The notes beneath the pieces were generated by a model that saw nothing but the letters and a program-made list of their open reading frames with translations, made no database searches and had not been told where the DNA came from. The translations under genes and the position numbers were made by a program. Below are positions 26,427 through 35,583 of a stretch of DNA of 64,000 bases, in pieces. Source of the stretch: Tepidiformaceae bacterium (GTDB lineage: Bacteria; Chloroflexota; Dehalococcoidia; Tepidiformales; Tepidiformaceae); assembly GCA_958295975.1 (NCBI GenBank), contig OY282446.1:845289-909288 (forward strand), written 5' to 3'. Position 1 is the first letter of the stretch. Each line of letters begins with the position of its first letter.

Positions 26427-26454
26427 CGCGCCCCGCGCCCGCGTTCGCCTCTGG

Positions 26455-26460
26455 TAGCAT
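26455..26460 (+). promoter_or_regulatory. -10 element upstream of the duplicated antitoxin-tail gene
   Basis: TAGCAT ends 7 bases before ATG 26468, giving the same leaderless arrangement as the parental antitoxin. Confidence 0.4.
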
Positions 26461-26467
26461 TCGCGCC

Positions 26468-26659
26468 ATGCTGCGAACCATCGCGCGGAAGGCGCTTGCC
26501 CGCTGGCGCTCCCGCCGCTTGGGCGAGGACTACGCCGCCGCCTGGGAAGAGTGGGAAGGCAGCGAGGACGACCTGCTCTGGGAGACGACCGTGGGCGACG
26601 GCATTGAGGACGAGGAATGGCCCAATGCGCCGCGCCGCCACGGGGAGGCCCGCCCGTGA
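26468..26659 (+). CDS. Orphan antitoxin-tail protein
   Basis: This 63-residue product carries residues SEDDLLWETTVGDGIEDEEW followed by PNAPR, a near-exact copy of the C-terminus of the upstream RHH antitoxin, on a new N-terminus (LRTIARKALARWRSRRLGED) without an RHH fold. About 75 bases of DNA are duplicated, from 26018 onward. Its stop overlaps the GTG of the LLM oxidoreductase gene by 4 bases. It could still bind a toxin as an anti-addiction fragment or be a relic. Confidence 0.6.
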   Translation: MLRTIARKALARWRSRRLGEDYAAAWEEWEGSEDDLLWETTVGDGIEDEEWPNAPRRHGEARP

Positions 26660-27618
26660 AGTTCGGCGTCGTCCTGCCCATGATCGGCTCCATCGCGGAC
26701 ACGGACGCCATCGACGCCGTCTGCGACAAGGCCGAGGCGGTCGGGCTCGACTCCGTCTGGGTGATCGACCACATCCTCCTGCCCTACAGCATCGGCGCGC
26801 GCTACCCCTACAACCTCACGGGCGAATGGATGGCCGGACAGGGCCCCTGGTGGGACGCCCTCTCCGTGCTCGCCTACGCCGCCGCGCGCACGCGCACGGT
26901 GGGCCTCGGCAGCTGCGTCATCGTGCTCCCCTACCGCCACCCCGTGCACACGGCCAAGACCATCGCCACCATCGACCAGCTCTCGCGCGGGCGCGTGCAA
27001 TTCGGCGTGGGCGTGGGCTGGATGGAGGACGAGTTCGAGAACCTGCAGCTCGATTCCTTCCACCACCGCGGCGCGCTCGTGGACGAGCAGCTGGCCGTGT
27101 TCCGGGAGGTGTGGGCCAACGACCCGGCCTCCTTCGACGGGCGCTTCTACCGCTTCCATGAGGTGAGCGTGACGCCGAAGCCGCGCCAGCGCCCGCATCC
27201 GCCCATCCTCGTGGGCGGCAACACGGACGCCGCGCTGGAGCGCACGGCGGCGCTGGCCGACGGCTGGCTCGGCATCAGCCTGCGCCCGTCGGGGCTGGCG
27301 GAGCGCCGCGCCGAGCTGCTGCGCCGCTTCGAGGCGCACGGGCGCGACGGCGCGGACGCCCCCGTCGCCATGCTCCACGCCATCCAGCTGACGGACGACC
27401 CCGACCATCGCGCCACGCTGGCGGACCACGAGCGCGCGCAGGGCGTGACGGGCACGCTGGAGCAGGTGGTCGAAGAGCTGCGCGAGTTCGAGGAAGCGGG
27501 GCTGACGCACGTGATCGCGTCGGCGCGGCGGCTGGGGCGTCGGGGCGGGGGCCTGGAGGCGGTGCTGGAGGGCCTCGACGCGCTGGCCCGCGACATCATC
27601 CCGGCGGTGAACGGGTAG
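26656..27618 (+). CDS. LLM class (F420/FMN-type) oxidoreductase
   Basis: This 320-residue luciferase-like monooxygenase-fold enzyme has the typical strand-helix start VKFGVVLPM, SVWVIDHILLPY, the core GLGSCVIVLPYRHPV and GVGVGWMEDEFENL, and PILVGGNTDAALERTAALADGW. The fold binds F420 or FMN. The cofactor cannot be assigned here, although such genes are usually F420-linked in this type of organism. GTG 26656 fits the usual N-terminus. The substrate is unknown. Confidence 0.88.
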   Translation: MKFGVVLPMIGSIADTDAIDAVCDKAEAVGLDSVWVIDHILLPYSIGARYPYNLTGEWMAGQGPWWDALSVLAYAAARTRTVGLGSCVIVLPYRHPVHTAKTIATIDQLSRGRVQFGVGVGWMEDEFENLQLDSFHHRGALVDEQLAVFREVWANDPASFDGRFYRFHEVSVTPKPRQRPHPPILVGGNTDAALERTAALADGWLGISLRPSGLAERRAELLRRFEAHGRDGADAPVAMLHAIQLTDDPDHRATLADHERAQGVTGTLEQVVEELREFEEAGLTHVIASARRLGRRGGGLEAVLEGLDALARDIIPAVNG

Positions 27619-27740
27619 TGGGCTGGCTCGCCGAGGTGCGCGCAGCGAAAGAGGTCGTGCTATTATCCACAGATAGGCAGAGCCAACGCGTGGATCGGGC
27701 CACATCAGCGTCTAACACTGAGGGCGAGGTGGTAGCGGGC

Positions 27741-30326
27741 ATGTACGGAGCGATGAGGAGCATCCTTCGGGAAGGCGCGTTCCCTGTCGTCGAGTCCTTC
27801 CATATCCCGGCCCAGCCCGCCCGCCACGCGCCGATCCCCGCTTTCCTCTTCGGAACCGGGATTGGCCCTGCCCTCCAAAAGCGGCTGGGCACGGCAGGCA
27901 TGTGGGCGCATCAGGCGCTGGCGCTGGAAATGCTGGGGCGTGGTGAGAATGTGGTTGTGTCGACCGGGACCGCTTCGGGGAAGAGCCTTGTCTTTCAGTC
28001 CTTGGCCCTGCACAAAATCCTGGAAGATCCGTCCGGCCGCGTGATCGTGTTTTACCCCCTCCGGGCGTTGGTGGAAGATCAGGTTCGCAGCTGGAAAGAA
28101 CTGGCTGTCGAGACAGGCCTCCCTGACGACACCGTTGGTTTGATCTACGGGCCAACTCCCGTCGACGAGCGTGAGGAGACGCTACGACGGTCGAGGATTC
28201 TCGTGATGACTCCGGATGTTTGTCATGCTTGGCTCATGCCGCGCTTGGCCATGCCTGCTTTCAGAGAATTTGTACGATCCCTGTCCACGCTCGTAATTGA
28301 TGAAGCGCACACGATGGAAGGGGTGTTTGGGAGCAATTCTGCCTTTCTTTTGCGAAGACTAATCGCTGCGAGAAATCATATCATCAGCTCGGATTCCAGA
28401 GATCGGATTCTGCAAGTTGTTGCTTCCACGGCCACAATTTCCGACCCCGGGAAACATATGAAGCTGCTCACTGGAGCGGACTTCTCGGTTGTGGACCATG
28501 AAGAAGATGGAGCCGAGCATTACGACCGTGTGGTCGCACACATCGCTTCCCCCGCAGGAGATGAACTCTCTGTTCTGAGGGAAGTGCATCGCCGTCTGCT
28601 CTCCGAAGGGAAGAATGGCGGATTTATCACGTTCGTGGACTCAAGGAAGGGCGTGGAAACCTTGGCAATCGCCACAGAGAGCGATATGGCCGATCTGTTC
28701 AAAAATCCGGCGGTAGTGGCGTATCGATCAGGATTCGATCAGGAGGACAGGCGTAACATTGAAAACCAGCTGCGCACGGGCAAACGCCGTGGTGTTGTTT
28801 CAACGTCCGCGCTTGAGCTGGGCATTGACTTTCCCCACCTTCGCGTGGGGTTGAATGCCGGCGTTCCTCCTTCGCGCAAAGCGTACCGTCAACGCCTTGG
28901 TCGCGTTGGCCGCCGTGCTCAAGGGGCTTTTGTCGTGATCGGTCCAGAGGATGCTTTCCGCCGCTTTGGTATGTCCTTTCGTGAATATCACGACATGTCT
29001 GTGGAACCGTCTTATCTCTATCTCGATAATCGCTTCATGCAATTTGCCCACGGTCGCTGTCTTGCTGAAGAACGTGAATCCCTTGGCGCACCCCCGAGCC
29101 TGCCACCCCACATGAATTGGCCGAAAGATTTCGGCGATAACTACAAAGCTGCTCGACCCGGTGGACAGCGTGCTCCGGAATTCGATGCTATTGCGGAAAT
29201 TGGTCGAGATAACCCTCACTATAACTACCCGCTTCGCAATATCGGAGATAACGGTTTCGACATCAAATTTCATGAGAATAGCGACAGGATAGGATATGTT
29301 ACCCATTCTCAAGCTCTTAGGGAATGCTACCCTGGGGGGACTTACTTTCACCAGATGCAGGCATACGAGATTGTTGCTTGGAATGCAAGCGCCTTTCCTT
29401 CGTATATCATTATCAAAAAAAGGAAAAAGCGGGCAACTCGCCCTCAGATCACGACATGGATCAATACTGCGATAGAGCGTGAGGAACTTATCGACGGGAA
29501 TCTTCTTCAAAGCAGTAAGGGGTTCTTGGCGGAATGTAGGATGCATATTACCGAACGTGTCGACGGATATAAGGACTCCTCCGGGAAGTTTTTTTCGTAT
29601 CAAGAACTTCGGAAGCGTGATCCGAGCAAAAAGCCTAGGACAAGAGACTTCCGAACGACCGGGATTGTCTTCTTCCTTGACGAGGAGTGGTTTCGAGAAC
29701 CGAGCGTGAAACTTCGCTTCGCAGACAGAATTCGAGAAATTTTTCTTCACGAGTATAGCATTCTCCCAAACGATGTCGGAAGTTCCGCTACTAAAATTGC
29801 TGTCTATAGCGGTGATGGCAAGGTCTGGAGGGGAGGCTGTATCGCGATCTTTGACGAAAATTATGGAAGCCTGAGACTGACTGAAAAATTGTTCACCGAA
29901 TTCGAGCATGTGCTGGAGCGCCTTCGTACTTCTGCGCGCGGGGAAGAAGATGAATGGGCTGAGATCCTTGACAGGATTCATCAATCCTATATGGAATTCT
30001 CTTCTGCACGAGGGATCAAGGGACCTGAGATGACAGAGGGTTCTACAGGAGAATTGCGAGTCTTTTCTGAAGGTTCTCGTGTCGTTTGGAGGCAGCGAGG
30101 TTCCAGTGGAGAAGAGGTTGAAGTGATCGAGCCTACAATGCGGGATGATACCCTCATGTATCGAGTGAAACATTACGGCAGACCCGGGCAGCCCGAGACC
30201 CGCCGCTTCGTCCCGGCTGCACAAGTTGGACCCTCCGCTGAGGCCGGTGCCTGGAGTTATGCTTGGTGGAGTAGCGAGACAGAAACCTACGTGACCCCGA
30301 GCGAAGCCGAGGATATGGACGACTAA
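27741..30326 (+). CDS. SF2 DEAD/DEAH helicase, YprA/MrfA-like with DUF1998-type C-terminus
   Basis: This 861-residue helicase has Walker A STGTASGKS, DEAH in LVIDEAHTMEG, motif III ASTATIS, an STSALELGIDFP segment and motif VI RQRLGRVGRRAQG. The region near residues 700-760 resembles DUF1998 (RGGCIAIFDENYGSLRLTEK) but lacks the cysteine cluster found in MrfA. A further C-terminal extension of about 110 residues is unassigned. ATG 27741 has GAGGTGG 8 bases upstream; the frame is open from 27618. The second half is AT-rich, suggesting transfer. Repair and phage-defence roles are both plausible. Confidence 0.85.
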   Translation: MYGAMRSILREGAFPVVESFHIPAQPARHAPIPAFLFGTGIGPALQKRLGTAGMWAHQALALEMLGRGENVVVSTGTASGKSLVFQSLALHKILEDPSGRVIVFYPLRALVEDQVRSWKELAVETGLPDDTVGLIYGPTPVDEREETLRRSRILVMTPDVCHAWLMPRLAMPAFREFVRSLSTLVIDEAHTMEGVFGSNSAFLLRRLIAARNHIISSDSRDRILQVVASTATISDPGKHMKLLTGADFSVVDHEEDGAEHYDRVVAHIASPAGDELSVLREVHRRLLSEGKNGGFITFVDSRKGVETLAIATESDMADLFKNPAVVAYRSGFDQEDRRNIENQLRTGKRRGVVSTSALELGIDFPHLRVGLNAGVPPSRKAYRQRLGRVGRRAQGAFVVIGPEDAFRRFGMSFREYHDMSVEPSYLYLDNRFMQFAHGRCLAEERESLGAPPSLPPHMNWPKDFGDNYKAARPGGQRAPEFDAIAEIGRDNPHYNYPLRNIGDNGFDIKFHENSDRIGYVTHSQALRECYPGGTYFHQMQAYEIVAWNASAFPSYIIIKKRKKRATRPQITTWINTAIEREELIDGNLLQSSKGFLAECRMHITERVDGYKDSSGKFFSYQELRKRDPSKKPRTRDFRTTGIVFFLDEEWFREPSVKLRFADRIREIFLHEYSILPNDVGSSATKIAVYSGDGKVWRGGCIAIFDENYGSLRLTEKLFTEFEHVLERLRTSARGEEDEWAEILDRIHQSYMEFSSARGIKGPEMTEGSTGELRVFSEGSRVVWRQRGSSGEEVEVIEPTMRDDTLMYRVKHYGRPGQPETRRFVPAAQVGPSAEAGAWSYAWWSSETETYVTPSEAEDMDD

Positions 30327-30346
30327 CTATTCCATCCCCCGACCGC

Positions 30347-31260
30347 TCAGTCCCCGACCGCCAGGTCCGCCAGCGCCTCCAGGTGCTCGTCGTGGTCGAA
30401 GGGCGGGTGCAGGAGCAGGTGCCCCGCGCCCAGCGCCACCGTCTCCGCGATGCGCTCGCGCACGTACGCCTCCGGACCCCAGACGGCCACGGCGCTGGCC
30501 ATGTCGGGCGCGCCGTAGACGTGGCCGAACCAGCGGCGCAGGCGCGCTTCGGCGCGGGCGCGGTCGTCGTCGATGGCCAGGTAGAGGCGCTTGGAGACGG
30601 TGAAGGCGGCGGGGTCGCGGCCCGCCTCCTCGAGGGCGCGGCGCAGGACGGCCACGTGCCCGCCGAAGTCCGCGATGCTGGAGGAGCCCGCCCCCATCCA
30701 GCCGTCGCCGAGGCGGCGGCGCGGCGCAGGGCGGCCTCCGCGCGCCCGCCGAACCACACCGGCGGCCCCGGGCGCTGCACGGGCTTCGGCTCCATGCGCT
30801 CGCCCTCCAGCCGGAAGAATTCGCCGGAGAAGCTGGCCTCGCGCTCGGCCCAGAGGGCGCGCATGACGGCCAGCGACTCCGTGAAGCGCCGCACGCGCCG
30901 CCCCTTGGGCACGCCGAAGGCGGGGTTGCGCGACTCGTCGTTGCCGATGCCGAAGCCGGCGATGACGCGCCCGCCGCTGAGCACGTCGAGCGTGGCCAGC
31001 GCCTTCGCCAGCTGCACGGGGTTGCGCTGGGGCAGCACGAAGACGGCGGTGCCCAGCCGCGCGCGCTCGGTGACGGCGGCCACCCAGGAGAGGAGGCTGA
31101 CGGGTTCGAGGTTGCGGCTGCCGCCGAGCACCTGGTCGAGCGTCCACAGGCTCTCGAAGCCGAGGGCCTCGGCGCGGCGCGCCACGCGGGCGACGGCCGC
31201 GACGTCGACGGGCGTCTCCAGCGACACCTGCGGCAGGGCGAACCCGACGGGCACGTTCAC
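30347..31260 (-). pseudogene. LLM class oxidoreductase, frameshifted
   Basis: The N-terminal two thirds (VPVGFALPQVSLETPVDV, LGTAVFVLPQRNPVQLA, GRVIAGFGIGNDESRNPAFG) and the last third (GDGWMGAGSSSIADFGGH to the stop) lie in different frames. One base is missing within a GCC-rich run at 30711-30729; joining gives AALRRAA-RLGDGWMGAGSS, as expected for the family. GTG 31260 is preceded by TAGACT. Either the gene is inactive or the run is mis-sequenced. Confidence 0.8.
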
Positions 31261-31267
31261 GGGCGCA

Positions 31268-31273
31268 AGTCTA
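31268..31273 (-). promoter_or_regulatory. -10 element, leaderless promoter of the frameshifted LLM gene
   Basis: TAGACT on the minus strand ends 7 bases before GTG 31260. Confidence 0.5.
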
Positions 31274-31306
31274 GCGCGCGGCGCCACAGCGGCGCAGGCC
31301 GGATGG

Positions 31307-34300
31307 TCATTTCCCGTCGCAGCGATACAGACCGGGGTTGCCATCCAGTTGAACGTAGAGTCTCTCCGGCCAGACGGGGATACATCCTTCAAGGCGATTA
31401 TTATCGAGCCACAAGCTTTCCAGATGCGGCAGCGAGGCTAGCCCGGGCGGGATCGGGCCTGTGAATCGATTGCCGGAGAGGTATAGGTCCCGCAGATTCG
31501 TGAGGGACCCAATTTCAGCCGGAATCGCGCCCTCCAGCTGGTTGTCATGCAACTCCAGAATCTCCAGCCCCGTGAGTTTGCGCAGCGTTGACGGGATCGG
31601 GCCTGTCAGGCGGTTGCCTTGCAGCCAGAGGCTCTTCAGTGCCGCGAGCTGGCCCAGAATTGGTGGAATCTTTCCCGTCAGCTGGTTGCCGAAGAGCGAC
31701 AGTTGTTGCAGGTTCGTGAGGCTGCCGAGCTCGGAAGGAATCGTGCCAGTTAACCGGTTGCCTCCGATCCAGAGGTCCTCCAGCCCCACGAGTTGGCCCA
31801 GAACCGGCGGAATCTCCCCCATCAACTGATTCTCGGAGAGTAGCAAGCTGCGCAAGTTCGTGAGGCTGCCGAGGTCGGAGGGAATCAGGCCGGTTAACCT
31901 GTTGCTGTCGATCCAGAGGTACTCCAGCGCCATCAGCTGACCCAGCTCCGGGGGGATCTCACCCGTCAACTGATTGTCGGAGAGCAACAGTCCACGCAGA
32001 TTCGTGAGGCTACCGAGCTCGGAAGGAATCGTGCCAGTCAACCGATTGCCACCGATCGAAAGTCTTTCCAGTGCTGTAATCTGGCCAAGCACTGGTGGAA
32101 TTTCTCCTGTAATCTGATTACTGGTAAGAAACAGTTCCCGCAAATTCGTGAGCGTTCCGAGCGCGGGCGGTACTTCCCCCGCCAGCTGGTTGTCGTACAA
32201 CCACAACTGCCTTAGCCCCGCGAGCTGACCGAGCGCTGGCGGTATCTCGCCTGTCAGGCCCGCGTCCGCCAGGTGCAGCTCCGCGACGCGGCCCGTCTCC
32301 GCGTCCACCGTCACACCCTGCCAGTCCGCGAGCGGGACCGTGGCGCTCCAGTTGAGGGTGGCGGTTCCGGCGAGGGTGTCGCGCGCCTCCAGCAGGACGG
32401 CGCAGTCGGGCGCGGTCTCGGGGCGCGCGCAGGTCGGCGGGCCGCTCCCGTCGCAGCGGCGCAGGCCGGGGTTGCTGTCGGTCTCGCCGTAGTCCCCGAT
32501 GTTGGTGAGCCCGGCGGGAATGCAGCCCTCGAGGCGGTTGCCGGAGAGGTCCAGCCACAGGTCGGGGACGGCGGCCAGCTGCGGCGGGATGGTGCCGGTG
32601 AGCCGGTTGTGTTCGAGGTGGAGAGAGCGCAGGCCGGGGATGTTAGCGATCTCCGGCGGGATGGGGCCGGTGAGGCGGTTGCCGTTCAGGCCCAGCACCT
32701 CCAGCCGCGAGAGGCCGCCCAACGACGGCGGAATGCGGCCCGTGAGGCCCGCATCGGGCAGGTCCAGCCAGGCGATCCGCACCGTGCGCCGGTCCACGAC
32801 GACGCCGTCCCAGTCCTCCAGCGGGACGTCGCGGCTCCAGTTGAGGGCGGCGTCTCCCGCGAGCGTGGCCTTCGCCCCCAGCAGGATGGCGCAATCGGGG
32901 GCGATGGCGGCCATTTCGCAGGATGGCGGCGGGCCCTCGCGCGCGGAGGCGGCGATGCGGTCGAACAGCGCGTCCACGCCACGCGCCTCCCCCGCCTCGG
33001 TGACGATGCGCCGCCATTCCTCACCGATCGCGGCGTAGTCGGTGGTCCACCCGAACAGGGTAAGCACCGAACCGCTCGTCTCGTCGCGGAAGCCCACGGG
33101 GATCGTGGCGTTACCGTTGATGACGATGGAGATTCGATCAAGGGTGAGGCGCATGCCCTCGGGTACGTCGATGACAAGGCTGGTCCCGTGTTGGGGACCG
33201 TCGCCAAAGCCCACGGGCACGCGCCACGATCCGCCGTCTCCCGTCACCGGTTCGAGCCAGGGCATGCGCCGCGCGCCGTCCGGGTCGGGGGGGATGGCGA
33301 GCGGCTGCGCGCGCGCGGAGGCGGCGATGCGGTCGAGCAGCGCGGAGGGATTGCCCGCGCAGTCCGCCGGCCCATCGACGACCACGCGCCCGTGCTCCTC
33401 GCCCGTGAACGGGTCGATCTCGAGGTACGACTGGCTGGCCTCCTCCACAATGCGGGTGCGGATGTCCCCGTCGTCGGTCCGCCAGCGCCGCCCCAGCTTG
33501 TACAGGCCCCCGTCCGGCAGGTCGACGACGAGCGAATACGAGACGCGCCAGGTTCCCGCGATGCTGGTGTAGCCGTCGTAGCCAGCGGGCAGGAAGGGGA
33601 CGCCGTCGGCCCCGACGGTGAGCGTGGACGAGCCCTGCTCCTCCGGCAGCAGCGACGACGGGCACTGGCAGAAGCGGAGCCCGAGTGTCTGGCGGTCGTA
33701 GAGGACTTCGCGCAGGTCCAGCGGCAGGCAGCCCGTGAAGTCGTTGCCGCCGAGCCAAAGCGCCCAGAAATGCGGAGACGCGCTCAACTGCGCGGGGAGT
33801 TGGCCCGTCAGCCGGTTGTCGCGGAGGTCCAGCTCGCGCAGGTCGGCGAAGGCGAACTCCTGTGGTATCGCGCCCGTGAGCTGGTTCCCACGGAGCTTCA
33901 GCCTCTGCAGTCGGGGGAGTCGCGCCAGTTCCGGGGGAATGGCGCCCGTGAGCTGGTTGCCGTCCAGCTCCAGCGAGTACAGGTTCGCGAGCGAACCGAG
34001 TTCCGGCGGAATCGCGCCCGTGAGTCGGTTGTGACCGAGCAGCAGATTGGTCAGGTTCGCCAGTGCGCCGAGCTCCGGCGGGATGTCTCCCCTCAACTGG
34101 TTGCCGCCCAGCTCGAGATCCTCCAGCGACGAGAGCGAGCCGAGCTCCGGTGGGATCGAGCCCGTGAGGTCACCGTGCAGCGACAGGTCCCGCAGGTTTG
34201 CAAGCTGGCCGAGTTCGGGAGGAATCGGCCCCGTCAGCGCACCCCGGATCGATAGTTCCCGCAGGCGCGAGAGGCCAGCGAGTGCGGATGGCACCTGCCC

Positions 34301-35011
34301 GCGAAGATCGAGGCGGTACCCTGGCGACACCCTTGTGACGCGAGGCGGCGCCCCCTCGACCGTGACGCCGCGCCAGCCGCCCACGGGCCGGTCCGCGCTC
34401 CAGCCCAGGGGCGCGCCTTCGCCGACGATGATGTCGTGCGCCTCCAGCAGGAGGGCGCAGTCGCTGATGAGGCCCGGGTTGGCATCCGGATCGGGGACGG
34501 CCACGCCGTTCGAGCACGCCTCCGCCCGCCGCGGGTCCGGCTGCGGCGCGATGAACGGCAGCGGCACGCGCACGGCCACGGCGGCGCTCCGGTGGAAGCG
34601 CCCCGATTCGCTCAGCGTGGACAGGTCCAGCGGCTCGTCCTCCGTGCGCCAGTTCCCGCCCGCCGCGCGCGTGCTCACGTGCAGCCGCGAGGGGTCCGCC
34701 ACGGAGCGCCAGACCGTCACCTCCACCGTCGCCATGCCGCCATCCGCCAGCGGGACCGCCACCGATACGGCGTTGCTCCGGTGGAAGCGCCCCGATTCGC
34801 CCGGCGCGGACAGGTCCAGCGGCTCGTTCTCCGTGCGCCAGCGCCCGCCCGCCGCGCGCGTGCTCACGTACAGCCGCGCGGGGTCCGCCACGGAGCGCCA
34901 GACCGTCACCTCCACCGTGGCCGCGACGCCGCCCTGCGCGGCGACGTGCGCGAGGGCCGCGCCGAGGGCGATCACACCCGCCAGGACCGCGAGGGCGAGG
35001 TTTCGCGCCAT
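31307..35011 (-). CDS. Secreted giant leucine-rich-repeat protein with duplicated GGxW domain
   Basis: This 1234-residue exported protein has a signal peptide (residues 1-25). Two copies of a roughly 50-residue domain follow (VEVTVWRSVADPARLYVST and ...DPSRLHVST, each with RAAGG-x-WRTE and LDLS). Three modules of the type CA-[VI]-LL-x-A-[RHK]-D/T-...-LNWS-...-W-x-GV each introduce LRR blocks of the plant-like LxxLxLxxNxLTGxIPxxLG type: about 8 repeats near residues 230-460, a few near 790-860 and about 12 near 920-1230. The centre (about 480-740) is non-LRR with two DRIAASAR elements. TATGCT and GGAGGAGG precede ATG 35011. It is probably a surface adhesion or recognition protein; no C-terminal anchor was seen. 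Confidence 0.85.
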   Translation of the reverse strand: MARNLALAVLAGVIALGAALAHVAAQGGVAATVEVTVWRSVADPARLYVSTRAAGGRWRTENEPLDLSAPGESGRFHRSNAVSVAVPLADGGMATVEVTVWRSVADPSRLHVSTRAAGGNWRTEDEPLDLSTLSESGRFHRSAAVAVRVPLPFIAPQPDPRRAEACSNGVAVPDPDANPGLISDCALLLEAHDIIVGEGAPLGWSADRPVGGWRGVTVEGAPPRVTRVSPGYRLDLRGQVPSALAGLSRLRELSIRGALTGPIPPELGQLANLRDLSLHGDLTGSIPPELGSLSSLEDLELGGNQLRGDIPPELGALANLTNLLLGHNRLTGAIPPELGSLANLYSLELDGNQLTGAIPPELARLPRLQRLKLRGNQLTGAIPQEFAFADLRELDLRDNRLTGQLPAQLSASPHFWALWLGGNDFTGCLPLDLREVLYDRQTLGLRFCQCPSSLLPEEQGSSTLTVGADGVPFLPAGYDGYTSIAGTWRVSYSLVVDLPDGGLYKLGRRWRTDDGDIRTRIVEEASQSYLEIDPFTGEEHGRVVVDGPADCAGNPSALLDRIAASARAQPLAIPPDPDGARRMPWLEPVTGDGGSWRVPVGFGDGPQHGTSLVIDVPEGMRLTLDRISIVINGNATIPVGFRDETSGSVLTLFGWTTDYAAIGEEWRRIVTEAGEARGVDALFDRIAASAREGPPPSCEMAAIAPDCAILLGAKATLAGDAALNWSRDVPLEDWDGVVVDRRTVRIAWLDLPDAGLTGRIPPSLGGLSRLEVLGLNGNRLTGPIPPEIANIPGLRSLHLEHNRLTGTIPPQLAAVPDLWLDLSGNRLEGCIPAGLTNIGDYGETDSNPGLRRCDGSGPPTCARPETAPDCAVLLEARDTLAGTATLNWSATVPLADWQGVTVDAETGRVAELHLADAGLTGEIPPALGQLAGLRQLWLYDNQLAGEVPPALGTLTNLRELFLTSNQITGEIPPVLGQITALERLSIGGNRLTGTIPSELGSLTNLRGLLLSDNQLTGEIPPELGQLMALEYLWIDSNRLTGLIPSDLGSLTNLRSLLLSENQLMGEIPPVLGQLVGLEDLWIGGNRLTGTIPSELGSLTNLQQLSLFGNQLTGKIPPILGQLAALKSLWLQGNRLTGPIPSTLRKLTGLEILELHDNQLEGAIPAEIGSLTNLRDLYLSGNRFTGPIPPGLASLPHLESLWLDNNRLEGCIPVWPERLYVQLDGNPGLYRCDGK

Positions 35012-35078
35012 CGGCCTCCTCCGGGGGGCGCAGCATAGCGCGTCCGGCGGACGTGGAGCGGCGGCGCGCGCGAAGGCG

Positions 35079-35084
35079 TAGGAT
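35079..35084 (+). promoter_or_regulatory. -10 element, leaderless promoter of dinB-like gene
   Basis: TAGGAT ends 7 bases before GTG 35092, which supports that start over the in-frame ATG at 35083 lying inside the box. Confidence 0.45.
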
Positions 35085-35091
35085 GGCGGGC

Positions 35092-35583
35092 GTGAACGCG
35101 ACCGGGCTGCGCGAGCTGTACGACCACCACGCCTGGGCCACGGGCGTGGTGCTGGCGCGCGCCGCCGCGCTCCCGCCCGAGCGCACGGATGGCCCCGCGC
35201 GCGACGCGCTGGCGCACATCCTCACCGCCGAGCGCTTCTGGCTGGCGCGCTGGCGCGGGGAGGAGCGCCCCGACTGGCGCGACCTCGGACGCCTGCCCGT
35301 GACCGCCTCGGCGGAGCGCTGGCCGCTGCTGCAGGCGCTCACGCGCTCCTTCCTCGCGGATCTGGACGACGCCGCGCTGGAACGCCTCTACTCCCTGCAC
35401 ACGCCCATGGGGCGGCAGGAGGCCATCCCCCTGTGGCAGATGGTGACGCACGTCATCCAGCACGGGGCCCAGCACCGCGCGGAAGCGGCGGCGCTGCTCA
35501 CGGCGGCGGGCCATTCGCCCGGCGAGCTCGACTACATCGACTTCCTCGGGGCGCGCGACGACGCCATGGGCAGCCCCCGGTGA
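35092..35583 (+). CDS. DinB family protein
   Basis: This 163-residue four-helix protein has the DinB/DUF664 metal-binding layout: LRELYDHHAWATG near residue 5-15, LAHILTAERFWLARW near 40-52 and a terminal THVIQHGAQHRAEAA with two His. Members include putative thiol-dependent transferases. The stop overlaps the next gene by 4 bases (GTGA). Confidence 0.88.
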   Translation: MNATGLRELYDHHAWATGVVLARAAALPPERTDGPARDALAHILTAERFWLARWRGEERPDWRDLGRLPVTASAERWPLLQALTRSFLADLDDAALERLYSLHTPMGRQEAIPLWQMVTHVIQHGAQHRAEAAALLTAAGHSPGELDYIDFLGARDDAMGSPR

